From Halobacteriovorax sp. (GTDB taxonomy: Bacteria > Bdellovibrionota > Bacteriovoracia > Bacteriovoracales > Bacteriovoracaceae), in assembly GCA_002720865.1 (NCBI GenBank), contig PBIO01000014.1:62001-126000 (forward strand): a stretch of 64,000 nucleotides of DNA. Reading direction: 5' to 3'. The notes under the pieces are model-generated. The model was not told the DNA's origin, did not search any database, and worked only from the letters and a program-made list of their open reading frames with translations. Positions 52,988 through 63,100 of this stretch are shown here, in pieces; the stretch's first letter is position 1, and each line of letters begins with the position of its first letter. Made by a program: the position numbers and the translations under genes.

Positions 52988-54662
52988 CTGGGTTTCCTCT
53001 TACGATTTTTATAAGTTCAGAAAAGTGCTTAGAATCGACTTTTCCCATGTTTTGTTTTTTTCCATTTATACCTGAGAAGTCACCCAATTCACAGCTCTCT
53101 AAACTCTTAATAAAATAAGCTTTTGCGCTTTTTGAAAGCTCACTTCTCTCGAGCCTATCCTGTATCGAACCATTTTCTGAGTCTACAGGAAGTAGAGAAA
53201 GTACTGCGTATAATCTGTGATAATTCATACCATTTTTCTTAATATCTATCACTGCCAGTTCAATTTCCGACTTCTCAAGTTTCATCAAAAGGTATTTTTT
53301 AAAAGGAATAACTATCAATATCAACAAAACAAAGCCCAAGAAGAGATTTGTCCATTTTAGCAAATTAATCTTCTTAAGTGTGAATCCACCCACAAATGAG
53401 GGAGCAACTAAACCAACGACCCCTCTGTTGTCATCACTTGTATTTAAAGTCTCTTTTTTCTTTTCTGAATGTCCACCAGAGTTAGGCTTAACTATCCCTC
53501 CCTCTACACTTAGAGAAGGTAAAGACAGCTTCTTTGTTACAAAAGTTTTTGAATTAGGATCAAATATTGACAAGCTTATTTCTCTTTGAGGGAGACTAAA
53601 ACGATCCCTTGCCAAAAAAGTGTAATCAAATGATTTTTTCCCCAACACCTTAGACACCTCTGAAAACTCTGCCTTGGTGTCGAATTCTTCCAAGCTTGGA
53701 TGAGTATAAACTTTAGGGGCTGCGTAGTTTTCTAAGGCTCCTGGCCCCGTAACGTTTAGCTTAGCCTCTACTACCTCATTGACCAAATACTTCGATTTAT
53801 TCAAAGTAAAATCAAAATCATGATCTCCAACTAAGCCTGTGAAGTCACTTGGTAGATTTTCTGTTGGGATTGGGTTTACCAAGATTTCGATTTTTTTGGA
53901 TTGTATCGATCTGGTTTTATACTCTCTCATTCGCAATCCAAAAGCACCAAAGGGAGTATTTCTATTAGAAGATGAATACTGTACTCTTAATTTCAAAGGA
54001 TCAATAAACGCTCTCCCGACCTTTTCAGGATATATTCTAGCTGAGTACTTCAAGCTTTTCTTATATATTTCTCCCATGTATTCCACAGTGGTTGTTTGCT
54101 CTCTATTTATCATGTGGAATCTTTTTATAAACTTATCTAACTTGGGAAAAACCTTTACTTCCTGGCTAACAATCGGAACCTTAGTATATAAATAGTAACG
54201 AACATCAATACCTTCACCCACATAAACCTCAGTTTTTGAGGGTTCGGCTTGTAAAAAAAAGTCCTTAGCTCTAACAGCTTCCCTTAGTATATTTATTGTT
54301 TTTGATTTCACTTTGTATTCTTTGCCACCAATTTCAACTTTTATATTGCTTATTCGAAGCGGACCTGGTCTCGATGCCACAAGCTCGTATACATGCGTTA
54401 AGGTACGTGTAGTACTAAATTTTCCATTGATTATTGTTGTATTTATACTTACTCCACGATCAGACTTACCAATAACATCAGCGGTACCTCTGTCGAAGCT
54501 AATATAGGGTTCATCACTGTCACTAGTTTTAATTTTAAAAACTAGCTGGAAGGTTTCACCAACAATTGGGCGATTTGGATTTACGTCTAGAGTTACAACA
54601 TCTGCTATTAAATTTGAGCTAAATAACAATAGCGATAATAAAATTATATTTTTAATAATCAT
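52965..54662 (-). CDS. batD: BatD-like membrane protein
   Basis: The 565-residue protein has a signal peptide (ILLSLLLFSSNLIA), two or three Ig-like beta domains typical of BatD (VNPNRPIVGETFQLVFKI, and PSKTEVYVGEGIDVRYYLY with YSARIYPEKVG), a membrane segment near residue 440 (LFLGFVLLILIVIPF) and a helical cytoplasmic tail. In Bat operons BatD is the large periplasmic partner of the vWA proteins. It overlaps the upstream gene by one base (TAATG). Confidence 0.88.
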   Translation of the reverse strand: MIIKNIILLSLLLFSSNLIADVVTLDVNPNRPIVGETFQLVFKIKTSDSDEPYISFDRGTADVIGKSDRGVSINTTIINGKFSTTRTLTHVYELVASRPGPLRISNIKVEIGGKEYKVKSKTINILREAVRAKDFFLQAEPSKTEVYVGEGIDVRYYLYTKVPIVSQEVKVFPKLDKFIKRFHMINREQTTTVEYMGEIYKKSLKYSARIYPEKVGRAFIDPLKLRVQYSSSNRNTPFGAFGLRMREYKTRSIQSKKIEILVNPIPTENLPSDFTGLVGDHDFDFTLNKSKYLVNEVVEAKLNVTGPGALENYAAPKVYTHPSLEEFDTKAEFSEVSKVLGKKSFDYTFLARDRFSLPQREISLSIFDPNSKTFVTKKLSLPSLSVEGGIVKPNSGGHSEKKKETLNTSDDNRGVVGLVAPSFVGGFTLKKINLLKWTNLFLGFVLLILIVIPFKKYLLMKLEKSEIELAVIDIKKNGMNYHRLYAVLSLLPVDSENGSIQDRLERSELSKSAKAYFIKSLESCELGDFSGINGKKQNMGKVDSKHFSELIKIVRGNPVEANRES

Positions 54663-56473
54663 TACCAGTCCTTTGATTCTCTATTGCGATTTTTTCGCTT
54701 TTCAGTCGTGTTGTAGTATTTTTCTTGTAGATTTCTATCTTGGTCCATAATCTGTTTTAACATAGCAGGTATCTTTACTAGTTTTCGTTTTTGTTTTATC
54801 TGCTTTTCCTTTTCATCTAGATTAGATGGTTTTTTCTGCTCTTTTTTATTTTCCTTATCTGTCTTCTTCTTGTCTTCTTTTTCTTTGTTTTTCTTATCCT
54901 CTTCCTTATCTTTTGGCTTTTGATTCTTATTAGATTTTTGATCTTTTTTATTATCCTTCTTATCACTAGGTTTAGAATCTTTACCTGATCCCCCTTCCTT
55001 CTTATCTTTTTTATTTTTATCTTTCTTATCCTTCTTTTCTTTTTTATCTTTCTCTTTTTTGTCTTTCTTATCTTGCTTATTTTTTTGTTTTTGCTTTTGT
55101 AGTGCTAACAAAGTGTTATTTCTAACTATATCCTTTAGCTTTTCTTTTATTTCATCACTCGGAGCAAGCTCAATAGCTCGCTCGTATGAATCTAGGGCCT
55201 TCTGAAGGTTTCCCGAGCTTGCATAGGAAGTCCCAAGATTTATCAAGGAGTTTAAATCTTTATTATTACCTTGATTTATCTCTTCATATAAAATGCTCGC
55301 CTCTTTATGTTTTCCAGACTTGAGAAACTCTTGTGCCAAAAACTTTATATCGTCTGGACTTGCCTTTCCATTTTTAAGTTTTCTTTCCTGTTTTGTAGAT
55401 TTTAACTTATTTTCAACATTTTCCTGGGGTATTTCAATTTGTGCCTCAGCATCACGAACGGGATACAACAAAACATAGCATAATATAATCAACGGTTTTG
55501 AAACAGATTTTGCCAAGCTAAATAGACTTGATAAAAAGTATAATATTATAAAAATACCTATCAAAAAATGTCCATACACCGGTCGAATTCGAATATCGGT
55601 CTCACCTAACTTCTTCTTATAAATCGACTTGAAGAAACTCAAGATATCGTCAGTTGGAATCGTATATGAAGTTGATATCCAATATTTGAAATTTTTAAAG
55701 TCTTTTCCCATGCTTTTTATTGCTGACTCGTTAAGCTTGCTGATTACCTTCTCACCCTTATGTTTTTTATAATCTAAGAAAACCCCATTTTTCGTCCTCA
55801 ATGGAATCGGAGCTCCAGCGAGTGTTCCAACACCAACTACCGCCAAATTAACTTCACTACCTTCATCTAACGGAAATACTCCACCGTGCTCTTCACTATC
55901 AGTAAATAAAAGGATATTCCCCACAATATTTTCTGAATCATTGTCTATTTTAAAATATTGAAGCGATTCCTTTACCGCCTGATTTATATTAGAGTTTCCA
56001 TAGTTTAAGTTAGTTTTTTCTAGTGCAGCAACTCTAGCATCTAAGAGGTCAATATCATCCGTAAAAGGAACCAGTCTTTTTTGTGTATCTGAAAAAAGTA
56101 CCACAGCTATCTGATGCCCGGCCGCCCTTTTAATAAAATGCCTAGCAAGAAAAAGTGATCTCTGAAATCGATTAGGCCTAACATCTTCCGCCAACATAGA
56201 GGCAGACGAGTCTATGATGATAATGGTTTTCTGATCGGGTATCGTGGCCTTTATTCTTTCCTCTGGTCCTCTTAAGTCCAAGGTTGCTATAAACAAAAAG
56301 AAGAAACCCGTTAAGAACGTTACCAATCTTATTTTAGAGTACTTAGAATCATCAAAAAACCAAAACTTCTTTATTGTTGAAAAGTAATTATTTCTTATCT
56401 TCACTATAAAAATTGAAAAAATAACAAACAAAAATATTGTTAAGGCAAGATAGGATCCGTATTCAAAACTCAC
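54662..56473 (-). CDS. BatB-BatC fusion: vWA domain, TPR repeats and lysine-rich tail
   Basis: The 603-residue protein joins two Bat proteins. Residues 1-330 are BatB-like: two N-terminal membrane helices, a vWA domain with MIDAS DSSAS (in IIIIDSSASMLAEDVRPNR), the TD of LLFTDSEEHG and a membrane helix near 310-330. Then come TPR units (AQEFLKSGKHKEASILYEEI, SLINLGTSYASSGNLQKALD) as in BatC. Residues about 460-565 are a tract made almost only of Lys, Glu, Asp, Asn and Gln. The C-terminal 40 residues are again normal (VKIPAMLKQIMDQDRNLQEKY is cut here by length). It starts at GTG with GGAGGAGCT, overlapping batA by four bases. Confidence 0.87.
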   Translation of the reverse strand: MSFEYGSYLALTIFLFVIFSIFIVKIRNNYFSTIKKFWFFDDSKYSKIRLVTFLTGFFFLFIATLDLRGPEERIKATIPDQKTIIIIDSSASMLAEDVRPNRFQRSLFLARHFIKRAAGHQIAVVLFSDTQKRLVPFTDDIDLLDARVAALEKTNLNYGNSNINQAVKESLQYFKIDNDSENIVGNILLFTDSEEHGGVFPLDEGSEVNLAVVGVGTLAGAPIPLRTKNGVFLDYKKHKGEKVISKLNESAIKSMGKDFKNFKYWISTSYTIPTDDILSFFKSIYKKKLGETDIRIRPVYGHFLIGIFIILYFLSSLFSLAKSVSKPLIILCYVLLYPVRDAEAQIEIPQENVENKLKSTKQERKLKNGKASPDDIKFLAQEFLKSGKHKEASILYEEINQGNNKDLNSLINLGTSYASSGNLQKALDSYERAIELAPSDEIKEKLKDIVRNNTLLALQKQKQKNKQDKKDKKEKDKKEKKDKKDKNKKDKKEGGSGKDSKPSDKKDNKKDQKSNKNQKPKDKEEDKKNKEKEDKKKTDKENKKEQKKPSNLDEKEKQIKQKRKLVKIPAMLKQIMDQDRNLQEKYYNTTEKRKNRNRESKDW

Positions 56474-57441
56474 AGCTCCTCCTTTAAAAATCTAACTCTT
56501 AAAAACTCCGCAAGAAGTAACACGAGAGCGCCAAGCAGGAGGAACTCCCAATACAATTCTTTATATAAAATCCTTGATGAGGCATCGATTTCTGTTTTCT
56601 CAAGCTTATTAATTTCTTCTAATACATCTTTAAGAGCTTCAGAGTCTTGGGCAATAAAATCTTTTCCACCAGTTAAACTTGCGATCGTTTGTAATGTTTT
56701 TGTATCGATGCTTCCACCTGGAATTGTTTGGTATCTCTTCCTACCAAATGCTCTACCCCCAAGAGGAATTTTCGCATCCTTACTTCCACCGATACCAATT
56801 GTATAAACCCTAATATCTTTATCTGCTGCTTCTTGAGCCGCCTGAGTTGGAGTCATACTTCCAACATTACTAACACCATCAGTAAGAAGGACTATGGCCT
56901 TATTATCTGCTAAAGATTGAGCACCTCTTGCCACTGCTAATGCTAACGCATCACCAATATTCGTACCCATTCCTAAAAAACCAACTTTAATTTCGTCAAC
57001 TATCCTTCTAATTAGATCTAGGTCAGTTGAAAGCGGAAGAAGTGTAAACGCTCGTTCCGAAAACATAATAATGCCTATTCTATCGGCTGGCTTAAGATTC
57101 ACAAATTCTAATATCTTTTGTTTTGCAGCCTCTAATCGATTTGGCCTAAAATCTTCTGCCAACATAGATCTTGAGACATCTACTACAAAAAAAATGTCGT
57201 TTACTTTAATTTTGTTATTTGAAAGGCCTATTGGTTTTCTAGGTAAAGTTACAGAAATTGAAATCAAAATCCACCCGATTAATCCCAAAAGAAAAACTAA
57301 CGTCCTTGAAGCGGATCTATTCCTTCCAGAGGCGTCCCCATAATATATAGTAGCTTTTTTGAAAGGCCTATAAATAACCAATATCCAGGCCATAATTCCT
57401 AAAAAACCAACTATAAATAAATAGGGATAGGCAAATTCCAT
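56470..57441 (-). CDS. batA: BatA-like vWA domain membrane protein
   Basis: The 323-residue protein has two N-terminal membrane helices (about 7-24 and 47-66), a vWA domain with complete MIDAS (DVSRS in FFVVDVSRSMLAEDFRPNRL, Thr/Asp region LLTDGVSNVG) and a C-terminal helix (LLLGALVLLLAEFL). The vWA domain would face the periplasm or the cytoplasm between helices, where it binds partner proteins through a metal ion. It follows the 255-residue gene directly. Confidence 0.92.
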   Translation of the reverse strand: MEFAYPYLFIVGFLGIMAWILVIYRPFKKATIYYGDASGRNRSASRTLVFLLGLIGWILISISVTLPRKPIGLSNNKIKVNDIFFVVDVSRSMLAEDFRPNRLEAAKQKILEFVNLKPADRIGIIMFSERAFTLLPLSTDLDLIRRIVDEIKVGFLGMGTNIGDALALAVARGAQSLADNKAIVLLTDGVSNVGSMTPTQAAQEAADKDIRVYTIGIGGSKDAKIPLGGRAFGRKRYQTIPGGSIDTKTLQTIASLTGGKDFIAQDSEALKDVLEEINKLEKTEIDASSRILYKELYWEFLLLGALVLLLAEFLRVRFLKEEL

Positions 57442-58209
57442 TTATCTTAACTCTTTTTTAATTGGTTCAATAAGTACTTTTAGTTCTTCTATTTCAAAAT
57501 CTTCTACATCTTTTTTAAACAAGTACTCTTTTGCTGATTCTAAAAATTCTAGCGATGTATTTTGTTCATCGTTTAATTTCTTATTCCAAAGCTCTTTATT
57601 TGAATATATAAAAGAAAAATCTTCTTTTGTTCGCGCAGAGTTAAATACCTCCTGCCAGTTCGTCTCTTTCTCCAAAGGCTTAGTAGTCACTATCTTTTTC
57701 TTTGAGCGTAGAACCACTACTAAAATAACTAAAAGAAGAACAAAAACAAGTGGAACTAAGTATTTCACAAGAGAAGAATCATCCAAATTATAATCACCCT
57801 CCATTATTACAAAGCCTTTTTGCCTCTTAGAGAAACTGTTTGTTTCAAACTCTTTAATAGTCACTTGGATATCTAATCCTCCAAGTTTCCATGTTTTGAT
57901 ATTTTTATCTATCTTCTTCTGTAGTACGAACAAACCCTCTACCAAAACAACTTCAGGATTAGATTCGGCCCATCTAGGTTTTGAAAGGCTAATTACATAA
58001 AAACTATCCAAGAAGCTATCTCCAACCAAATCATTAATCATACGGGGAGATATGTTTTTAATATTCCATAGCTCGATAACTCCCTTGAAAGAATCGCCTT
58101 CAACCAATTCAACTTTTTGGCGAGACAGGGGCCTAAAAAAAGCCTCTCCTGCTATTAAGTCAAATGCCATTACCAAGGAGATAAATATAAGAACATAAGT
58201 TCTTTTCAT
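57442..58209 (-). CDS. Bat operon membrane protein of unknown function
   Basis: The 255-residue protein has a signal peptide (YVLIFISLVMAFDLIAG), a beta-rich periplasmic domain (FRPLSRQKVELVEGDSFKGVIELWNI), one membrane helix (LVPLVFVLLLVILVVVL, about 148-165) and a cytoplasmic helical tail. Its place between the DUF58 gene and batA is where DUF4381-type proteins occur in other Bat/MoxR operons, but I could not confirm that family from motifs. It overlaps DUF58 by one base (TAATG). Confidence 0.75.
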   Translation of the reverse strand: MKRTYVLIFISLVMAFDLIAGEAFFRPLSRQKVELVEGDSFKGVIELWNIKNISPRMINDLVGDSFLDSFYVISLSKPRWAESNPEVVLVEGLFVLQKKIDKNIKTWKLGGLDIQVTIKEFETNSFSKRQKGFVIMEGDYNLDDSSLVKYLVPLVFVLLLVILVVVLRSKKKIVTTKPLEKETNWQEVFNSARTKEDFSFIYSNKELWNKKLNDEQNTSLEFLESAKEYLFKKDVEDFEIEELKVLIEPIKKELR

Positions 58210-59057
58210 TAGATCATTTCCTTAATGAAGGATTCTAAATATCTGTCTGAGATATCAATCTTTTTAATTTTTTTGCCAAATTCTTTTTCAAGTTCTTTTT
58301 CGGCTTCAATATTTACAGTGCGAAAATTAGGCTTTTCAGATTGTTTACCAATTGAAAATACCGATATTGGTGCTTTTGCAAATCTATCCAAGGGACTTTC
58401 CATAAAAAAACAATGTAAATTTCTTCTAAAAATAAGTCTCTTCATAGAGGATGCTTCTATAAAATCTACAAAATCAGAAAAGATCACGACCTCACGGTTC
58501 TTCCCTGTGTGCTTTAGGATACTATATAATTTTTTTTCTTCTGGTATTTCAACTAACTCACTTCCCCTGTCAATTTCAACTTTTCCATACTCATCCAACA
58601 CACCATGTTTTTCTAGAATGCTAATTAGATAAGTTATCCCTTTGTCACCCTGAGATTTTGGAATATCTACGATGTCCTCGCCGATAACAACAACATGAAC
58701 AAAATCATTTGTTTCACCTGCTAGTAAATAAAGAAGGCAGGTGATTTCAATACTGGCTTGAAGCTTTGAAACGCCATTCACACCAGAAAGCATTGAACGA
58801 GAAGCATCAAGAACTACAGTTATCTCTATATTCCTTTCTTCTTCAAATGTTTTGACAAAAGTATTATTTGTTTTTGCCAACATATTCCAGTCAATAAACC
58901 GAATATCATCTCCAAAGCTATAGACCTGGTGTTCCTTAAACTGTAAACCACTACCCTTAAAGTGTGACTTCAACATACCAATAGAAAATGAATTTGAGTT
59001 TTTGAAAAGGCTAGCCTTAATTTGGCTAACGGTTTTTCTAACGTCATTTAATTTCAT
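58209..59057 (-). CDS. DUF58 protein (vWA-like partner of MoxR)
   Basis: The 282-residue protein has the DUF58 signature GLQFKEHQVYSFGDDIRFIDW followed by NNTFVKTFEEERNIEITVVLD and the MIDAS-like LDASRS. DUF58 proteins nearly always sit next to MoxR ATPases and are thought to be their vWA partners. It overlaps moxR by one base (TAATG), so the two are translationally coupled. Confidence 0.93.
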   Translation of the reverse strand: MKLNDVRKTVSQIKASLFKNSNSFSIGMLKSHFKGSGLQFKEHQVYSFGDDIRFIDWNMLAKTNNTFVKTFEEERNIEITVVLDASRSMLSGVNGVSKLQASIEITCLLYLLAGETNDFVHVVVIGEDIVDIPKSQGDKGITYLISILEKHGVLDEYGKVEIDRGSELVEIPEEKKLYSILKHTGKNREVVIFSDFVDFIEASSMKRLIFRRNLHCFFMESPLDRFAKAPISVFSIGKQSEKPNFRTVNIEAEKELEKEFGKKIKKIDISDRYLESFIKEMI

Positions 59058-60007
59058 TAAATCACTTTACTCGCTATTTTAATGGCAGCATCGCGGCCAG
59101 TAATTCCATCTATTTCAGCTTCATAGGTCATCAAAATTCTATGGCCTAACACATCGGGAATAATTCGCATAAGATGATCCGGAGAAACATAATCTTTACC
59201 GTCCATATATGCGATAAACTTTCCAACTCGCTGTAACCATATACATGCTCGAGGTGAAGCTCCTGCCAAAATCCCACCTTCAAATTCTTTTACGAAATAG
59301 TCGCTACCCGGTCTGGTCGCTGAGACAATTCTAACAATTAGATTTTTCAGTTTATCGTCAACATAAATTTCATCAACACATTTTTGAATCTGTAGCAAAT
59401 CGTCTGTCGCTAAAAGTGGCTCAAGAGAATTAAGAGGTGTTTTAGACAAATCTAGAATTTTAGTTTCTGCTTCAAAGTCTGGGTAGTCTACATTTACCTT
59501 CATCATAAATCGATCCATCTGAGCTTCAGGTAATGTATAGGTACCTTCTTGATCTATCGGATTTTGTGTCGCCAAAACAACAAAAGGTGAAGATAGCTTG
59601 TGAGTTTTATCACCAATCGTAACTTGTTTTTCAGCCATGGCTTCCAGTAGTGCTGATTGAACTTTTGCAGGGCTTCGATTAATCTCATCCGCCAAAAGAA
59701 GCTGTGTGAAGATCGGTCCAAACTTAGTATTGAACTCTTCTTTTTGTTGGCTATAAATCATCGTCCCAATTAAATCACTAGGTAGTAGGTCGGGAGTAAA
59801 TTGAATCCGCTGAAAAGAAAGGTCACATAGCTTGCTAATAACTGAAACGCTTAAAGTTTTCCCTAGACCGGGCATTCCCTCAATTAGCAAATGGCCTTCA
59901 CAAACAAGAGCGGCAATTATCGAGTCGAGTAAAACATCTTGTCCATAAATAATACTTTTAGCCTTATCCAAGGTCTCAAGAACATTTTCTCTTTTTACGA
60001 ATTCCAT
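59057..60007 (-). CDS. moxR: MoxR-family AAA+ ATPase
   Basis: MoxR ATPases act as chaperones that activate or assemble vWA-protein complexes. The protein (316 residues from the ATG at 60007) has Walker A GMPGLGKT (about 44-51), Walker B LLADEINRSPAKVQSALLEA, sensor 1 FVVLATQNPIDQEGTY and the arginine-finger region EAQMDRFM. The frame opens at a TTG four codons earlier, but GGAG lies six bases before the ATG at 60007. First gene of the moxR-DUF58-bat operon. Confidence 0.95.
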   Translation of the reverse strand: MEFVKRENVLETLDKAKSIIYGQDVLLDSIIAALVCEGHLLIEGMPGLGKTLSVSVISKLCDLSFQRIQFTPDLLPSDLIGTMIYSQQKEEFNTKFGPIFTQLLLADEINRSPAKVQSALLEAMAEKQVTIGDKTHKLSSPFVVLATQNPIDQEGTYTLPEAQMDRFMMKVNVDYPDFEAETKILDLSKTPLNSLEPLLATDDLLQIQKCVDEIYVDDKLKNLIVRIVSATRPGSDYFVKEFEGGILAGASPRACIWLQRVGKFIAYMDGKDYVSPDHLMRIIPDVLGHRILMTYEAEIDGITGRDAAIKIASKVI

Positions 60008-60035
60008 AATCTTCTCCAAAACAAGTTAGAATATA

Positions 60036-60081
60036 TTTATAACCTATAAATCCATTATAAGTGTCTAAATTTACACGTAAA
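60036..60081 (-). promoter_or_regulatory. Promoter and dyad upstream of moxR-bat
   Basis: On the minus strand TTTACG (60076-60081), 16 bases, TATAAT (60054-60059). A perfect dyad TTTATA-ACC-TATAAA (60036-60050) covers the predicted start site, about 30-45 bases before the moxR ATG, and could be an operator. Confidence 0.55.
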
Positions 60082-60105
60082 GTAAGGGAAAAGTTTAGCT
60101 GTCAG

Positions 60106-63100
60106 CTATTGGGACTTAATCCTAATCAAAGGAAGTAGATTATCGATCATCTCGGTGTAGTCATTAATATTATCTTTAAATAAGGTATCAATAAATCTAA
60201 CAATATTAGTTGAGTTTGAACCATTCTTTGAAGAAAAGTACATGACTAATTGAGCCGGTTCATCGTGGTGGATATTTATATCACAATCAAGTTCATTAGA
60301 TGTTCTACAGTTTTTATAGTGGGTTGTTTTCAATAAATACTCACTAAAAGCCCTCAATCCAAATCGCCGATCACCTACAACTTTCGTCAAGTTCTGAGAC
60401 AAGATACTAAAACCAGTATTACCAGTGCTATCTTTTTTCTCTAGTTCTTCAATTAGATTTATTGCAGCTTTTAAACTTAACAGCACTTTCTTAGGCTCTT
60501 TTTCCAAACTTAAATACTCAGATATATAATAAGCGCCATTTTCTGAGTTTTCAGTTGCCTCATTGAAGAATTTGTTAAATCCGAAGAATGCCTCATTTAA
60601 AAGCTTGTAGACTAAGTTAGTATCTAATTTTTTACTCTCAACGAGTTCATCAGCAATAAATCTTACCGGTTTCTGAAGCCCTCGAATGATATCTATAAAA
60701 TTTAGACCTGCTGGCCAACTATCTACAAAATTAATAAATTTTGGCAACACGACGGATCCTACACTTATCAAGCTACCTAAATTATTATTTCGATATCGAT
60801 CGTAATTCTTATCACTTAATTCGTAGTCAGCTTTTACTGGACCTATTCCAATAAAAGAAGATATTACGGCTAAGTCAAAAATTAATGACTCAAGCTCTCT
60901 TTGCTCTTGGTAACTGCTCTTAGCCATCCAATCAATTGCTTCTCCTAACAAGGTCTTTCCATTTTTTTGTTCAATTAGTGAACTTAATAAAGCTATAGCC
61001 TCTTTTTCAAGAGTAATAGGATTAATTCCGGTAAACAAGGCCGTATCTAAGAGTTTAACTCTGGGGTCATTGATGTTGCCTTGAAACTCTTTGTCGGTTC
61101 TCCCAACCCTATCTCTAACAAATCTAGAAAAATTACTGATCCCTGAAAGCATAGATATTTTAGTGAGAATCTTTCCATTATGTTTTCGCAACTGCTTTTT
61201 TGTTTGCACCCAAGGCACTTCTATTCTTTTTCCGAAAATTTTAATTTTTACCAAAGCACTTTTCTGGGCCTTATTTGAACTACTTCTGATAAAGGTTCCT
61301 AACAATGCTTGCATATAGTCACCAAAACCAAATTCTTTTACTCTATTTGCATCTAACAGTCCGGGATAAGCAGCTACCGCATTTTTTGCCATTCGAATTT
61401 GTTGCTTATTAAAAAACTTTCCACAGAATCTAGCGCCAGTGCAAGTTTTAAACATTTTAAGCTTTTTCTCGACAGTCTCGTTATAGTCTTCGGCTTTAGC
61501 CACTGCATTCATATAGTGGGCTCCGAGGTAACTCATATCAAATCGAACGTCACGAATAGATATTTCTACACGATCTAGAGTTGTAACTTCAACCATGTCA
61601 TCTTTAAAGAATAGTTCAGTCTCTGGATTAATAGTCTCTTCAAGCTCATCTAGATCTGCTAGCTCGTTTTTCGATTTTCTCCATTTTAAGCCAGACCAGT
61701 TATCAACATTATATCCTCTGTCGTACTCATCATCTTCATTGAATTTAATCTTTAATTTATTAATAGGTAACTTTTTATCTGATAACTTATAAACCATTTG
61801 AGCAGATTCACTAACCGTAATCCTTTTTAGTCTCTGATTTTTAGATTTGAAAGGAATTGATAAGCCGTAACCAGGAACTAAGGCCTGCAAGAAGTATCCG
61901 ACTGTTGATGAGCCGTTCTTTTCATAAACGACAGTCGCATCTTTTATGACTGAGGTTAAAGCTTTTTTAACTCGCCCGGTGCTGGGGCACGGTATAGCTC
62001 CGATGTCTTGATTTACATAGTTTTCACAAGAGTAAGCGACATCCTCTACATATTCTTTTGTACCCAGTGAGCCAGAAGATAGCTTTTCATTATATTTTTT
62101 AAAAACAGTAGCAAACCAATTTGATACAACCTCAATTTTTGGTCCCTCATCTACTATTGATTCGAATAACTTAGTATTTCTTAAGTATCTATGATTTGCT
62201 CCACCAACTGAGAAATATGCAGAGACAACGGAAGTTAGTCTATCTAAGTCCTCTAGATAACCTTTCCGACCTTCAACCATAACTTGATATAAGTATTTAT
62301 GTCCTAAGTCTAAAATATATTTTAACCCACCTGACTTTTCTTGGTTGATTCTAAATGCCAATTTTTCATCTACAAGCCTAAGCATAGCCACTGCATTATT
62401 AAGTGAGCTTGAGGCCATCAAACCGTCGTTATCTAATAGAGTGCCCGATGAGCGGGGGCTTATATTGAACATTTCTTCATATCGATTTTGAGATTCCGCA
62501 AGCCATGAAAAGGTTTGCAATGTTATCTCTTTATCTTTAAAGAAAAGACACTCTTTAGGAAAATTATTTAATATGAAATATAAGTCTTTATTATCTGTGA
62601 GAGAATCTATACAAACTTTAGTCTTTCTAGAGTATTCTGTTTCACCGTTAGTAAAGTCTATCTCATATGGTTCGTATGGCAGTTTTGTTACATAGTCTGT
62701 AATCAAATTGGCACTTAAGCGATTTAGTGCCACTCTACGTAAGTCTGGCCCTCTCGTTACGACTTTCATTATTGTTATAATATGATCTCGTGAGAAGAAC
62801 TTATCAAAATCTTTAAGGACATTTGCTCCAGAGAAATTTTTCACGATATCGAACATCGCCTGATAAGAATTCTCTAGTGCATCTGGTGTACTTGTCCATA
62901 GCTCACTAAACTCCGGCGAAACTACTGCGTACTCTTCAAGCATGGTTGCATAAAAATTAAATAATAATTTAAAGTTTGTATCTTGTTGTAAATGTCTATC
63001 TATAAAGTTAAATAAAAAATTCTGTTCTTCTTGATCCAAGAATAACCATGAGGCTGCGAGGGCCTTAATTTTTTCATCGTTTTCAGCTAATAGAAACTCA

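Noticed and set aside
54840-55090. A tandem DNA repeat or assembly artefact in the batBC gene
   Set aside because: The DNA is low in complexity but has no fixed repeat unit, and the frame stays open with mixed Lys codons into a normal C terminus.
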